Shown piece by piece: positions 54,404-64,000 of a stretch of DNA of 64,000 nt (positions are counted from its first letter, which is position 1; each line of letters begins with the position of its first letter). Made by a program: the position numbers and the translations under genes. The notes below the pieces were generated by a model. It worked only from the letters and a program-made list of their open reading frames with translations, was not told where the DNA came from and made no database searches. Source of the stretch: Collinsella sp. An2 (GTDB taxonomy: Bacteria; Actinomycetota; Coriobacteriia; Coriobacteriales; Coriobacteriaceae); NCBI RefSeq assembly GCF_002160065.1, contig NZ_NFJW01000005.1:1-64000 (forward strand), written 5' to 3'.

Positions 54404-55216
54404 CTAAAACGGCCACGACCCTGCTGCAAGGGCAAACATGGCATCCGCCACGGCATCGTCCTCGCAACGCCCGATGTGCCAGCGCGCAGCCGCGGCGGCC
54501 TCGGGCGTCGCCCCGGCCACCGCCACGGAATTCGGCACCACGTCGAACATGGCAAGGTCGTTCCCCGCGTCTCCAAATACCACAACTTCGTCCAGGCCGA
54601 TACCCATGTGCTCGCACAAACAGCGCACGGCCGCGCCCTTGTTCCACCCCGACGGCATGATGTTCGTGTAGCCCACCATGGGCATATCGAAGTCCAGGCC
54701 CTCGATGCGCTCATTCAGATCTGCAACCAGACCGACCGTGCCGGCGGCATCCGTGTTCATAAACACATTCGCCTTGAGCACGGGGAAATCGGGAAGGCCG
54801 TCGCAGGGCAAGCATGCGCGAGCATACGCAGAAAAGACCGCGTCCAAGTCTTCGCGCTGCCCCGCACACAGCAAGGGTTGAGCGCCTTCGAAGCAGATGA
54901 GACCGGCACCCGGCAGCTCCTGCAGGTACGCCATGAGCTGCTCCAACGACGTCCGGGGAAGCAGCTTCTCGCAGATCTTCTCGTTGTGCAGATACACCTC
55001 AAGACCGTTCGTGGCGATGCACGTATCACAGCACGCGCGGTCCCCGCCAAAGAACGGCGGAATCTGCGCCTTGCCACGTCCGCTTGCAGGACCAACCACC
55101 AGGCCGGCGTCCAGGGCGGCATGAATCGCCTCGACCGTTCGCGAAGACACCTCATGCTGGCCCGTGGGGAGAATCGTCCCGTCGATATCCGTAAGAATGA
55201 GCTTCACCTGATGCAT
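54404..55216 (-). CDS. HAD-superfamily hydrolase (Cof-like)
   Basis: 270 residues. Motif I is LILTDIDGTILPTG, motif II VGPASGRGKA, the late motif VVVFGDAGNDLAMFD and GATPEAAAAARWHIG. Class IIB phosphatase acting on phosphosugars or similar small molecules. The Cys-rich cap (CCDTCIATN) is unusual. ATG at 55216 has GGGGGTATCTC; an artificial frame runs on to 55522 through GC-rich non-coding DNA. It is distinct from the HAD gene at 13493-14332. Between it and ppc (55217-55566) only a terminator and an 18-bp duplication are seen. Confidence 0.88.
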   Translation of the reverse strand: MHQVKLILTDIDGTILPTGQHEVSSRTVEAIHAALDAGLVVGPASGRGKAQIPPFFGGDRACCDTCIATNGLEVYLHNEKICEKLLPRTSLEQLMAYLQELPGAGLICFEGAQPLLCAGQREDLDAVFSAYARACLPCDGLPDFPVLKANVFMNTDAAGTVGLVADLNERIEGLDFDMPMVGYTNIMPSGWNKGAAVRCLCEHMGIGLDEVVVFGDAGNDLAMFDVVPNSVAVAGATPEAAAAARWHIGRCEDDAVADAMFALAAGSWPF

Positions 55217-55479
55217 GAGATACCCCCGTTCAACGTCACCCGCACAGTATAGCCGCACCGGACGCGCGGCGGCGCGGGCGCGACCGGACGTGGCGGCGGG
55301 ACCGCGCCGACCCCCGGCGCGCCGGACGCCTGAGCGGCTATTGCATCGCGTGGAAGGCGCGCTAACCAATCCCGCCGCGCCGCACACTAAGCGCTCCTCA
55401 ACCGTCGACCCCCGGCGCACCGGTCGCACAGCGGCGCTGCCCCGAGCCCCACGTTCCAACCTCCACGCTCCAAAACAGC

Positions 55480-55514
55480 AAAACGCCGCCGGCAAGAAAG
55501 CCCTGCCAGCGGCG
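55480..55514 (-). terminator. Terminator after ppc
   Basis: CGCCGCTGGCAGGGC / GCCGGCGGCG-type stem followed by UUUUGC on the minus strand, about 55 nt beyond the ppc stop. Confidence 0.7.
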
Positions 55515-55533
55515 CATACCATGCAAAAACGCT

Positions 55534-55569
55534 CTCAGCGATTCGCCATCACTCAGCGATTCGCCATCA
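55534..55569. repeat. 18-bp tandem duplication spanning the ppc stop codon
   Basis: CTCAGCGATTCGCCATCA occurs twice in a row (55534-55551 and 55552-55569). The copy nearer the gene contains the ppc stop TGA, so the duplication produced a second in-register stop-like block without changing the protein. Confidence 0.9.
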
Positions 55570-58404
55570 CCCGGTGTTCTGGAGGCCGGCAGAGACGCCG
55601 GCCACGGTGGACAGAATCAGCGACAGATACTTCGCCTTCGCCTCGTCCGAGAGCTCTTCCTGCTCCTCGCGCACGATGCGCAGCGCACGGACCTGCGCAA
55701 GCGAAAGCGCGTCCACATAGGGGTTGCGCACGCGGACGGCGCGCCCCAGCACGCGACGATGTTCGAGCGGCCAGTCGTCGCCCACGATGGCGAGCGCCCA
55801 CTTGCGCGTGAGCATCATCTCGTCGTACACCTTCTGAGCAAGGTCCTCGCGGTCGCCCAGAGCCAGGTACATCTTGGCGATGCGCCCGTCGGTCTTGGCA
55901 ATCGACATCTCGATGTTGTCGATGAACGTGTTAAAGAGCGGCCACTCGTGATAGGCGCGACGCAGCAGGTCGAGGTCGCCCAGCCGCTCGCAGGCGGAGC
56001 CCAGGCCATACCAGGCGGCAAGGTTGATGCGCGCCTGCGACCACGAGAACACCCACGGAATGGTGCGGAGGTCGTCGAGCGACTGCGCGCCCAGGCCGCG
56101 CTTGGCCGGGCGGCTGCCGATGGGCAGCAGGCCAACCTCGGTGAGCGGCGTCACCACCGAGAACCACGGCGCGAAGTCGTTGGTATGCAGCAGGTCGAGG
56201 AAGTGCTCCTGTGCCGTCGAGCTCAGACGATCGGCCATGTCGGCATAGCGCTCGGTGGTCTCCATGTTGGTGCGCTCCACCGACGGCGCGGAGTTGAGCA
56301 GCGTCGCCGCCGCGACCGACTCGATGTGGCGCTCGGCCAGCACCGGGTTGCCATAGCGGGCGAAGATGACCTCACCCTGCTCGGTGACCTTGAAGAAGCA
56401 GTTGACCGAGCCCTTGGGCTGGGCCAGCACCGCGCGGTTGGCGGGACCGCCGCCACGGCCCACGGCGCCGCCGCGGCCATGCATGAGCACCAGGTCGATG
56501 TCGTGCGCCTCGGCCCACTCGGCAATGCGGCGCTGCGCCTCGTGCAGCACAAAGGTCGCCGTCACGGGGCCGGCATCCTTGGAGGAATCCGAATAGCCGA
56601 GCATGACCTCCATCTTGCGGCCGGTTTCCGCCAGGCGACGCTGCACATCGGGCAGCTCAAGCATCTGGTCCAAAACGTTGGTGGCGTTCTCCAGGTCTTC
56701 GACCTGCTCGAACAGCGGAATCACGTCGAGCGTGGGCACGTCTTCGGCATGGGCGAAGGCCAGGCGCGCAAGCTCGTAGACGTCGGCCACGTGCTGGGCG
56801 CTTTTGGTGAAGGAGATGATGTAGCGGCGCGCCATCTTTTCGCCGTAGCGACGCTGGATGAAGCCGATGGCACGGAAGGTGTCCAGCACCTCGCGCGTCA
56901 TGGGCGCAAGCTCGCCACGCTCGCCGTGCAGACCATGCTCGCGAATGTCTTCCAGCGCACGCGAGTGCACGAGCGAGTGCTGACGGAACTCCATCTCGAC
57001 CATATGGAAGCCAAAGGTCTCGACCTGCCAGATGAGGGTCTGAACAGGACCGTAGGCAGCGCGCGGAGCGCCGGCGCTTGCCAGCGAACGCTGCACAATG
57101 CGCAGGTCGGCCAGGAAGTCCTCGGGGGACTTGTACATGGTGTCGGCGTTGCGACGCACGGTGGCATCCAGACGGTCGGCCATGACGAGCATCACGGCGC
57201 GATGCGGCTCCGAGGCCGAGATGGCGTCGGCGCGGGCAGTGAGCACCTCGCTCATCTCCACCTGGTGGCTCCACAGGTTAAGCAGCTCGTCCGACGGCTT
57301 CGTATAGCGCGACTCCAACGTAAGGTTGCGCGCGATACGACGGCACTTTTCGGCCAGCTTCTGCACCATATGGGTGGCGAACTTCGCAGCTACCTGGCGG
57401 CTCACCTTCGCGGTGACGTTGGGGTTGCCGTCACGGTCCGAGCCGATCCAGCTGCCCGGATGGAAGAACGCGGGGCACACCGGCGGAACCGAGCCGGCAT
57501 ACTCGCCCAGCACCCAGTCGTCGAAACGGCGGTACACAAGCGGCACCGTGTCGAACAGGGTGTTGTCGAAGATATCGATGATAGTGTCGGCCTCTTCCAC
57601 CGGCGTGGGCTTCTTGATGGCCGTGGGGCTCGTACGCACCAGGGCGTCGATCTCCTGCAGCATGTGGCGCTCGTTTTCCACCAGCGCCGAGCCGCCCAGG
57701 TGCGGATGCTCCTCGAGCAGGCGCGCGATGCGACGGATCTTGCCCTCGACCGCCTTGCGGCGCGCCTCGGTGGGATGCGCGGTGAAGACCGGGTGGAACT
57801 CGAGCTTGGCGAGCAGGCGCGTCGCGGCGCCGCCGCCCACCTCATCGGTGAGCTGCTTGAACGCCACGGTGAGCTCGTTGGTGGAGTCGACCTCGGAGTC
57901 GAGCGTCACCTCGCGCTCGCGCTCGTGCAGCGTCTGGACGCGGTAGTTTTCCTCGGAGAGATTCGCCAGGTGGAAGAAGGAGGTGAATGCACGCACCACC
58001 ACCTGTGCCTGGTCGATGGTCAGCAGGTCCAGCAGCTTCACAGCGTGGCGGAACGCACAGGCCCCCGGCGCGTCGGACGTTGGAATGCCCTGCTCGTCGG
58101 TTGGCTCGTCGGCCGCCTCGGCGCCCGGGTCACCGGCGTTTGCCTTGATAACGTTGTTGAGCAGCGTGTCGAAGACGGAACAGGTGTCGGGGTCGTACTC
58201 CTTGAGCACCCGTCGCTCCAGACGCAGGAACAGCGCGAGGCTGTCGCGCAGGCCCTCGGGGATATCGATCTCCGAATAGGCCTCAATCGCGGCGTCGGTA
58301 TCGGCGGCGCCAAGATCGCGGTCGGGTCGTGGACCGGACTGCACGCGGGGCGTTGCCTCGTCCTGCTTCGTGTCGCTGCGGTCGATTTCGTTGGTTTCGG
58401 CCAC
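55567..58404 (-). CDS. ppc: Phosphoenolpyruvate carboxylase
   Basis: 945 residues, full-length. It fixes bicarbonate onto PEP to make oxaloacetate. Key motifs: FTAHPTEARRK with the catalytic His, GSDRDGNPNVT, GYSDSSKDAGPV, and the Gly-rich HGRGGAVGRGGGP loop; the extreme C-terminus ends in LQNTG, the usual catalytic tail. An acidic N-terminal extension of about 60 residues precedes the fold. GTG at 58404 has AAGGGGGCAAT; alternatives at 58425 and beyond lack a site. A TATAAT box lies 38 bp upstream. It competes with pyruvate kinase and PTS for PEP. Confidence 0.96.
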   Translation of the reverse strand: MAETNEIDRSDTKQDEATPRVQSGPRPDRDLGAADTDAAIEAYSEIDIPEGLRDSLALFLRLERRVLKEYDPDTCSVFDTLLNNVIKANAGDPGAEAADEPTDEQGIPTSDAPGACAFRHAVKLLDLLTIDQAQVVVRAFTSFFHLANLSEENYRVQTLHEREREVTLDSEVDSTNELTVAFKQLTDEVGGGAATRLLAKLEFHPVFTAHPTEARRKAVEGKIRRIARLLEEHPHLGGSALVENERHMLQEIDALVRTSPTAIKKPTPVEEADTIIDIFDNTLFDTVPLVYRRFDDWVLGEYAGSVPPVCPAFFHPGSWIGSDRDGNPNVTAKVSRQVAAKFATHMVQKLAEKCRRIARNLTLESRYTKPSDELLNLWSHQVEMSEVLTARADAISASEPHRAVMLVMADRLDATVRRNADTMYKSPEDFLADLRIVQRSLASAGAPRAAYGPVQTLIWQVETFGFHMVEMEFRQHSLVHSRALEDIREHGLHGERGELAPMTREVLDTFRAIGFIQRRYGEKMARRYIISFTKSAQHVADVYELARLAFAHAEDVPTLDVIPLFEQVEDLENATNVLDQMLELPDVQRRLAETGRKMEVMLGYSDSSKDAGPVTATFVLHEAQRRIAEWAEAHDIDLVLMHGRGGAVGRGGGPANRAVLAQPKGSVNCFFKVTEQGEVIFARYGNPVLAERHIESVAAATLLNSAPSVERTNMETTERYADMADRLSSTAQEHFLDLLHTNDFAPWFSVVTPLTEVGLLPIGSRPAKRGLGAQSLDDLRTIPWVFSWSQARINLAAWYGLGSACERLGDLDLLRRAYHEWPLFNTFIDNIEMSIAKTDGRIAKMYLALGDREDLAQKVYDEMMLTRKWALAIVGDDWPLEHRRVLGRAVRVRNPYVDALSLAQVRALRIVREEQEELSDEAKAKYLSLILSTVAGVSAGLQNTG

Positions 58405-58441
58405 ATTGCCCCCTTTCAAGTGCATGTTCGCACGCGCACAC

Positions 58442-58470
58442 ATTATACGGAAGTTACCGTATCGCATGTG
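58442..58470 (-). promoter_or_regulatory. Promoter candidate of ppc
   Basis: Perfect -10 TATAAT (58442-58447, minus strand) with a poor CACATG at -35 spacing; a dyad TACGG-TAACTT-CCGTA (58446-58461) overlaps it and could bind a regulator. Confidence 0.45.
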
Positions 58471-58634
58471 AAGCACCCATGAAATGCTGGAAGGTTAACA
58501 AGGCTGTAGCGCACGGCGTCGACTGCGCGTGCGCCGACAAGCGCGCCGGTACGCGCGACGGCACGCGGCTCAATATGCAGGCGACGAGGTGGCAACCAGG
58601 GCCGGAACGCGACCGGCCTCCCTACAAACATGCA

Positions 58635-58672
58635 GCCGGCGGGTGCAAGGAGCTCGCCTCACACCCGCCGGC
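58635..58672 (-). terminator. Hairpin terminator after hisS
   Basis: 11-bp stem GCCGGCGGGTG / CACCCGCCGGC, 42 nt beyond the hisS stop, followed by UGCAUGUUUG. The remaining 58405-58634 up to ppc has no recognised gene. Confidence 0.55.
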
Positions 58673-58713
58673 ACACAGCTTATCTCCAACCAGGAGCAAT
58701 GTATAACCGGGAG

Positions 58714-60027
58714 CTACAGACGCTCTTGGACGGCGGCGACCACCGCATCGACGTCGACGAGCGTCTCCTCGTGGGAAACCATGTCGCGCAGCCGCACCTT
58801 GCCCTGGGCAAGCTCGTCGCCGCCCAGCACCACCACGAGGCGCGCACCCAGCTTGTCGGCCTGCTTAAACTGGCTCTTGAGCGAACGGCCCTGGTAGTCG
58901 GCCTCGGTGCGCACGCCTGCAGAGCGCAGCTCATGGGCCACCGAGAACACGCGGTCGCGCAGCTCGGCCCCTGCGTTTGCCACATAGACGCAGCTCTCAG
59001 GCTCGCCGCCCATCTGGACGCCCTGGGCCTCAAGCGCAAGCATCACGCGCTCGAATCCCACCGCAAAGCCGACGCCCGGCGTGGGCTTGCCGCCCTCGAG
59101 CTCCACGAGCCCGTCGTAACGGCCGCCGCCGCCGATGGAACCCACTCCGGCGCCCGGAGCCTCGACCTCAAAGACCGTGCGCGTGTAGTAGTCCAGGCCG
59201 CGCACCAGCGTCGGGTCCTCGACATAGGCGATGCCCGCCTCGTCCAGATAGCGCTTTACCTGCTCGTAGTGCGCGCGGCAGTCGTCGCAGAGATTGTCGG
59301 GCGCAAGCGGGGCGTCCTTCATAATCTCGCGGCAGTGGTCATTTTTGCAGTCGAACGCACGCAGCGGATTCACCTCGGCGCGCTCGCGGCACTCGTCGCA
59401 CATCTCGTCGGCGTGGTCCAGAATGAAGGCGCGCACCTTGTCGCGGTAGGCCGGACGACACGCCGGGTCACCCATAGAGTTGATGAGCAGGCGCAGCTTG
59501 GACAGGTCAAAGCCCAGGCGCTTGTAGAACTCCATGAGCATGATGATGCACTCGGCGTCCGCTGCCGGATCGGGTGCGCCGAGCCACTCGATGCCCACCT
59601 GGTGGAACTGGCGCAGGCGGCCCTTCTGCGGACGCTCGCCGCGGAACATCGCCTCCGCGTACCAGAGCTTTGCCGGGCTGGCACCCTGCGGAACCAGGTT
59701 GTTCTCCACAACCGCACGCACCACGCCGGCTGTGCCCTCGGGGCGCAGCGCCAGACGCTGCTTGGGCTTGAGCTTGGTGTCGGTGCCCTCCGAGAGCGCG
59801 CGCTCGAGGTTCGCGCCCGAGAACACGCGGAACATCTCTTTGCGCACGACGTCGGTCGAGGTACCGATGCCGTGGACGAAGACGTCCACCTGCTCGATGG
59901 CCGGCGTCTCCACCGCGTCGAAGCCGTAGGGGCCGAACACCTCGGCCGCGACGGTTTGCATCTGCTGCCAGGCGCGCATGTCGCGCCCGATGAGGTCTTT
60001 CGTTCCCTCTGCCTTCTGTGCCTGCAT
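58714..60027 (-). CDS. hisS: Histidyl-tRNA synthetase
   Basis: 437 residues, class II. Motif 2 with the HisRS loop (LWYAEAMFRGERPQKGRLRQFHQVGIE, given here as LWYAEAMFRGERPQ and GRLRQFHQVG), the HisA signature LVRGLDYYTRTVFEVE and the GGGGRYDGL motif are all present, followed by the anticodon-binding domain. It charges tRNA-His. Several cysteines in the 220-275 region (DECRERAE, CDDCRAHY) are common in this subfamily. ATG at 60027 has GGGAGG; a clean promoter is at 60086-60114. Transcribed divergently from the threonine aldolase-like gene. Confidence 0.96.
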   Translation of the reverse strand: MQAQKAEGTKDLIGRDMRAWQQMQTVAAEVFGPYGFDAVETPAIEQVDVFVHGIGTSTDVVRKEMFRVFSGANLERALSEGTDTKLKPKQRLALRPEGTAGVVRAVVENNLVPQGASPAKLWYAEAMFRGERPQKGRLRQFHQVGIEWLGAPDPAADAECIIMLMEFYKRLGFDLSKLRLLINSMGDPACRPAYRDKVRAFILDHADEMCDECRERAEVNPLRAFDCKNDHCREIMKDAPLAPDNLCDDCRAHYEQVKRYLDEAGIAYVEDPTLVRGLDYYTRTVFEVEAPGAGVGSIGGGGRYDGLVELEGGKPTPGVGFAVGFERVMLALEAQGVQMGGEPESCVYVANAGAELRDRVFSVAHELRSAGVRTEADYQGRSLKSQFKQADKLGARLVVVLGGDELAQGKVRLRDMVSHEETLVDVDAVVAAVQERL

Positions 60028-60085
60028 GGCCCAGCCTCCCCTCGCGCGCCTCCCCGGCGCCGGCGGTCTCGTCGTTCGGCCACTC

Positions 60086-60114
60086 ATTATATGGGCAGCG
60101 TGGTGGCCCCGCAA
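60086..60114 (-). promoter_or_regulatory. Promoter of hisS
   Basis: -35 TTGCGG (60109-60114), 17-bp spacer, -10 TATAAT (60086-60091) on the minus strand; leader about 50 nt. The divergent gap 60028-60342 holds no gene. Confidence 0.65.
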
Positions 60115-60342
60115 ACGCTCAGTTTTTCTCCGCGCGAACGTGTCTTGGCGCATTGCGGTACCATGTCCCGCGGGCGCTCGAAACCGGTCACGGTAAGGCG
60201 CGCAGCTTCAGCGCGACGCACGGATGACGGACGCGCAACACCTGCGCGACACCCGGCACGCACGGCTTCGGCCCATAAGCGCCGGCCAAGGTGCCCGGAT
60301 GCGCCCGCCCACCACATAACAACCTCAGAGACGGGAGCCGTC

Positions 60343-61428
60343 ATGCACCAGTTTCGAAATGACTACAGCGAAGGCGCCGCGCCACAGATTCTCGACGCGC
60401 TTCTGCGCACCAACCTCGAGCAATGCCCGGGTTACGGCACCGACGAACACTGCGCACACGCCGCCGAGCTCATCCGCGGCGAAATCGGCCAGCTCGACGC
60501 CTTCGTAAGCTTTGTGCCGGGCGGAACACCGGCGAACATCCTCGCCATCACCGCTCTTACCGAGGAGTTCGAAGGCCCGCTCTGCGCTGCCGACGCCCAC
60601 CCGACGATTCACGAGACGGGCGCCATCGAGGCGCATGGCCGCCGCCTGCTTGCAACGCACGATCCCCTGGGCAGGCTCACCGTCGCAGGCATGCAGCCCC
60701 TCTGGGACGCCGCCGTCGCAAACGGCAACGCGACCACGCGGCCCGGCATGCTCTACTTCTCGCACACAAGCGAGCTTGGCTACGTGTACACCCGCGCCGA
60801 GTTCGACGCGCTCTGCGACTGGGCACACGAGCGCGAGCTGGCCGTCTACGTCGACGGCGCGCGCATGGCGAGCGGCATTATGGCGGCAGGAAGCGACCTC
60901 ACCATCCAACACATCGCCGAATGTGCCGACGTCTTCACCCTGGGCGGCACCAAAAACGGCATGTTGTTTGGCGAGGCGCTCGTGGTGAGCCCGCGCACCG
61001 CGCGCGGGCGCCGTGCGATAGAGCGCCTCCCCTATCTCACGAAGCGTGCCGGCCAGCTTACCGCCAAGGGCCGTGTCATGGGCGTCATGTACGAGGCCGC
61101 TTTCGACCCCACAACGCGCGACGATGATGGCCTTGTGCTGTACTGGCAGCTTGCCAAACAGGCCAACAGCTGCGCCTGCCGGCTTGCCACGGGCATGGCA
61201 CAGGCGGGGTTCGAGCCGGTGCTCGAGACCGCGGGCAACCAGCAGTTCTTCTGGGTCACGCCCGAGCAGGGCGAGCGATTCTCCGAGGTCGCGGGCGCGG
61301 AGCTGCAGGTACAGCCCGACCCCACCGGAGCCGGCCGCATCGTCGCGCGCTTCGTGACGAGCTGGGCCACCCGCCCAGAGGATGTCGACGAACTCGTCAC
61401 CTTCGCCCGCGAGGTCACGGAGAGATAA
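60343..61428 (+). CDS. Threonine aldolase-family PLP enzyme (beta-eliminating lyase fold)
   Basis: 361 residues, fold type I. It starts MHQFRNDYSEGAAPQILDAL, has GGTPANILAI near residue 60, the Asp in VYVDGARMAS and the PLP lysine in FTLGGTKNGML. This is the low-specificity L-threonine/L-allo-threonine aldolase group, which splits threonine to glycine and acetaldehyde, though some members act on other beta-hydroxy amino acids. A much longer in-frame extension upstream is an artefact of the GC-rich opposite strand of hisS. The ATG has GGGAG upstream; a clear terminator follows. Confidence 0.88.
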   Translation: MHQFRNDYSEGAAPQILDALLRTNLEQCPGYGTDEHCAHAAELIRGEIGQLDAFVSFVPGGTPANILAITALTEEFEGPLCAADAHPTIHETGAIEAHGRRLLATHDPLGRLTVAGMQPLWDAAVANGNATTRPGMLYFSHTSELGYVYTRAEFDALCDWAHERELAVYVDGARMASGIMAAGSDLTIQHIAECADVFTLGGTKNGMLFGEALVVSPRTARGRRAIERLPYLTKRAGQLTAKGRVMGVMYEAAFDPTTRDDDGLVLYWQLAKQANSCACRLATGMAQAGFEPVLETAGNQQFFWVTPEQGERFSEVAGAELQVQPDPTGAGRIVARFVTSWATRPEDVDELVTFAREVTER

Positions 61429-61446
61429 CAACACCAGAAACATGCA

Positions 61447-61473
61447 GAAAGGGGCCCGCACGAGCCCCTTTCT
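61447..61473 (+). terminator. Terminator after the threonine aldolase-like gene
   Basis: GAAAGGGGC / GCCCCTTTC stem with a 9-nt loop and a short T-containing tail, 18 nt beyond the stop; near-symmetric, so it may act in both directions. Confidence 0.75.
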
Positions 61474-61567
61474 ACTCAACACCGCAAGCAACGAGCACCT
61501 ATGACGAAGCGGCTCCATCGCTTGCGATGACCGTCTGATATCGCCAAAACGAGTCCCTGAGAAAACC

Positions 61568-61601
61568 GGTGGGCGTGCCCGCGCTTGCAGGCACGCCCAC
61601 C
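61568..61601 (-). terminator. Terminator after pyk
   Basis: 12-bp perfect stem GGTGGGCGTGCC / GGCACGCCCACC with a 10-nt loop, then GGUUUUCUC on the minus strand, 74 nt beyond the pyk stop. Confidence 0.75.
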
Positions 61602-61674
61602 ATCGCTCCAGAACTCATACCCACCGTGACTCGCGCGGCGAGTTCACATCCCGTGGCGCTACAGGACCCGCGCC

Positions 61675-63135
<1,461 letters not shown>

Positions 63136-63251
63136 TCGTACCTCCTGTGTTTGTTTCTACGTTCTCATGTGGCCTTCACGTCGCACCGACACGGGCCGGT
63201 GCCCATAGGAATCGGACCGCCGGCAAGCCGACGGCCCGGAATCATCCAACG

Positions 63252-64000
63252 TTAATACGTCTTGCGCGCTTCGGCGCCCTTGGCACGGACCTCGGAAACG
63301 AAGACCACGTTGGTGGAATAAAGCCCGTCAGGCAGAAGCACCGAGGTGCGGGGATCGCCGACCGTGATGACGGCGATGTCACCCTCCTTGATAAGCTCAG
63401 TCTGCTCGGCCACCTTCACGGCGTTCTCCACCGTCGGCGTGACCCAGTCGCTCTGGAAGTCGTCGAGCACAGGGTCGACGCCCCAGTACACCGTCATGCG
63501 GCGCTGCGCCCAATCGTTGTGCGTGACCGCCTGAATGGGCAGCGACGGGCGGAAGTTGGAGACGAGCCGCGCCGAGCGTCCCGAGGAGGTCGGCGTGAGA
63601 ATCGCTCGCGCACCTACGCTGTAGGCGGTGGTCACCGCGGCAAGGCCGACGGCGTTGTTGATTACGTTCGAGCCCTTCTCGTTGGTGTGGATGTCGAGGC
63701 GGGCGTGCTCGGGCATGATCGCCTCGGCGATGAGCGCCACGTTTGCCATCATCTGGACCGCCTTGAGCGGGTACTTGCCAGCGGCCGTCTCTCCGGAGAG
63801 CATCGTGGCGTCCGTACCGTCCGCAATGGCGTTGGCCACGTCGGTGACCTCGGCGCGCGTGGGCCGGGGGTTGCGAATCATGGAGTCGAGCATCTGGGTG
63901 GCGGTGATCACGGGCTTGTAGGCCGCGTTGCACTTGGAGATGATCTCCTTCTGGATCGTGGGGCACACCTCGGGCGCCACCTCGACGCCCAGGTCGCCGC
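63252..64000 (-). CDS. pyk: Pyruvate kinase (copy 2, 5' part outside window)
   Basis: C-terminal 248 or so residues of a second pyruvate kinase, cut by the right edge inside RGDLGVEV. It shares long stretches with copy 1 (ITATQMLDSMIRNPRPTRAE, GRSARLVSNFRP) but the last 80 residues differ strongly (VDPVLDDFQSDWVTPTVENA against the other copy), so it is an old duplication with a divergent regulatory C-domain. The copies are head to tail with 116 bp between; a GC-rich imperfect hairpin at 63216-63238 lies in that gap. Confidence 0.93.
   Translation of the reverse strand, partial: GDLGVEVAPEVCPTIQKEIISKCNAAYKPVITATQMLDSMIRNPRPTRAEVTDVANAIADGTDATMLSGETAAGKYPLKAVQMMANVALIAEAIMPEHARLDIHTNEKGSNVINNAVGLAAVTTAYSVGARAILTPTSSGRSARLVSNFRPSLPIQAVTHNDWAQRRMTVYWGVDPVLDDFQSDWVTPTVENAVKVAEQTELIKEGDIAVITVGDPRTSVLLPDGLYSTNVVFVSEVRAKGAEARKTY

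Noticed and set aside
55759-58482. 907-codon plus-strand ORF opposite ppc
   Set aside because: Antisense shadow of a highly conserved PEP carboxylase; composition (His/Arg/Val-rich) is typical of high-GC antisense frames.
58630-60342. Very long plus-strand ORF (932 codons) opposite hisS joined to the threonine aldolase gene
   Set aside because: The upstream 570 codons are the GC-rich complement of hisS and carry no domain; the ATG at 60343 has a ribosome site and starts the conserved fold.

Overview
The window is high-GC chromosomal DNA of a gut-type anaerobic actinobacterium, most like the Coriobacteriia and in particular Collinsella. The grounds are Ala/Gly-rich tails and linkers in many proteins, a transketolase split into two genes, an Rnf-type membrane complex, a GlnR-like regulator beside a short (alpha-type) glutamine synthetase, PEP carboxylase with pyruvate kinase, and abundant palindromic intergenic repeats. 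The genus is inferred from gene content only. No rRNA, tRNA, IS transposase, phage gene or CRISPR array was seen.

Layout. 1-6937 (minus): sugar operon with fructose-6-phosphate aldolase, split transketolase, an ascorbate-type PTS (EIIB, EIIC, EIIA) and a PRD/PTS regulator. 7364-13202 (minus): metA, a Gfo/Idh oxidoreductase, an AAA ATPase and recQ. 13493-17937: HAD phosphatase, VOC protein, GH1 6-phospho-beta-glycosidase and a divergent RpiR regulator, with GC-rich repeat arrays between them. 18355-22477: BI-1 family membrane protein, a MoaC-MobB fusion and moaA. 22675-27369: a heterodimeric ABC exporter with a MarR regulator and a recognisable promoter and operator. 27771-31924: a lower-GC island holding an XRE regulator, a DUF2975 membrane protein, an isolated radical-SAM/SPASM N-terminal-like domain, a three-gene ABC-2 transporter and, at its 5' end, a very short Cys-rich peptide gene (31814-31924). 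This looks like a small RiPP or bacteriocin locus. 32330-34636: ligA. 35185-39526: rnfC-D-G-E-A with a 65-residue anchor protein where rnfB would be expected. 40002-44771: dCMP deaminase, HtrA protease, GlnR-like regulator and glnA with a GlnR-box match upstream. 45044-46716: an AbiEi/PD-(D/E)XK-like gene bracketed by two copies of a 152-bp palindromic element whose cores are inverted relative to each other. 46847-50099: feoA-feoA-feoB plus a Cys-rich membrane protein, with DtxR-like sites. 50712-60027: manA, an HPr carrying Asp at position 46, aspS, a HAD phosphatase, ppc and hisS. 60343-61428 (plus): a threonine-aldolase-family enzyme. 61675-64000: two adjacent pyruvate kinase genes, the second cut by the window edge.

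Most genes lie on the minus strand. Several supply central metabolism: PTS uptake, HPr, ManA, pyruvate kinase and PEP carboxylase share PEP and sugar phosphates, Rnf-type proteins couple electron transfer to ion pumping, and GlnA/GlnR-like handle nitrogen. The intergenic spaces are unusually rich in structured repeats of at least six kinds, and three elements at 18.1, 27.5 and 50.4 kb share an internal motif. The most novel parts are the peptide/transporter island, the RnfB-less Rnf operon, the inverted palindromic element pair and the hairpin-repeat families.
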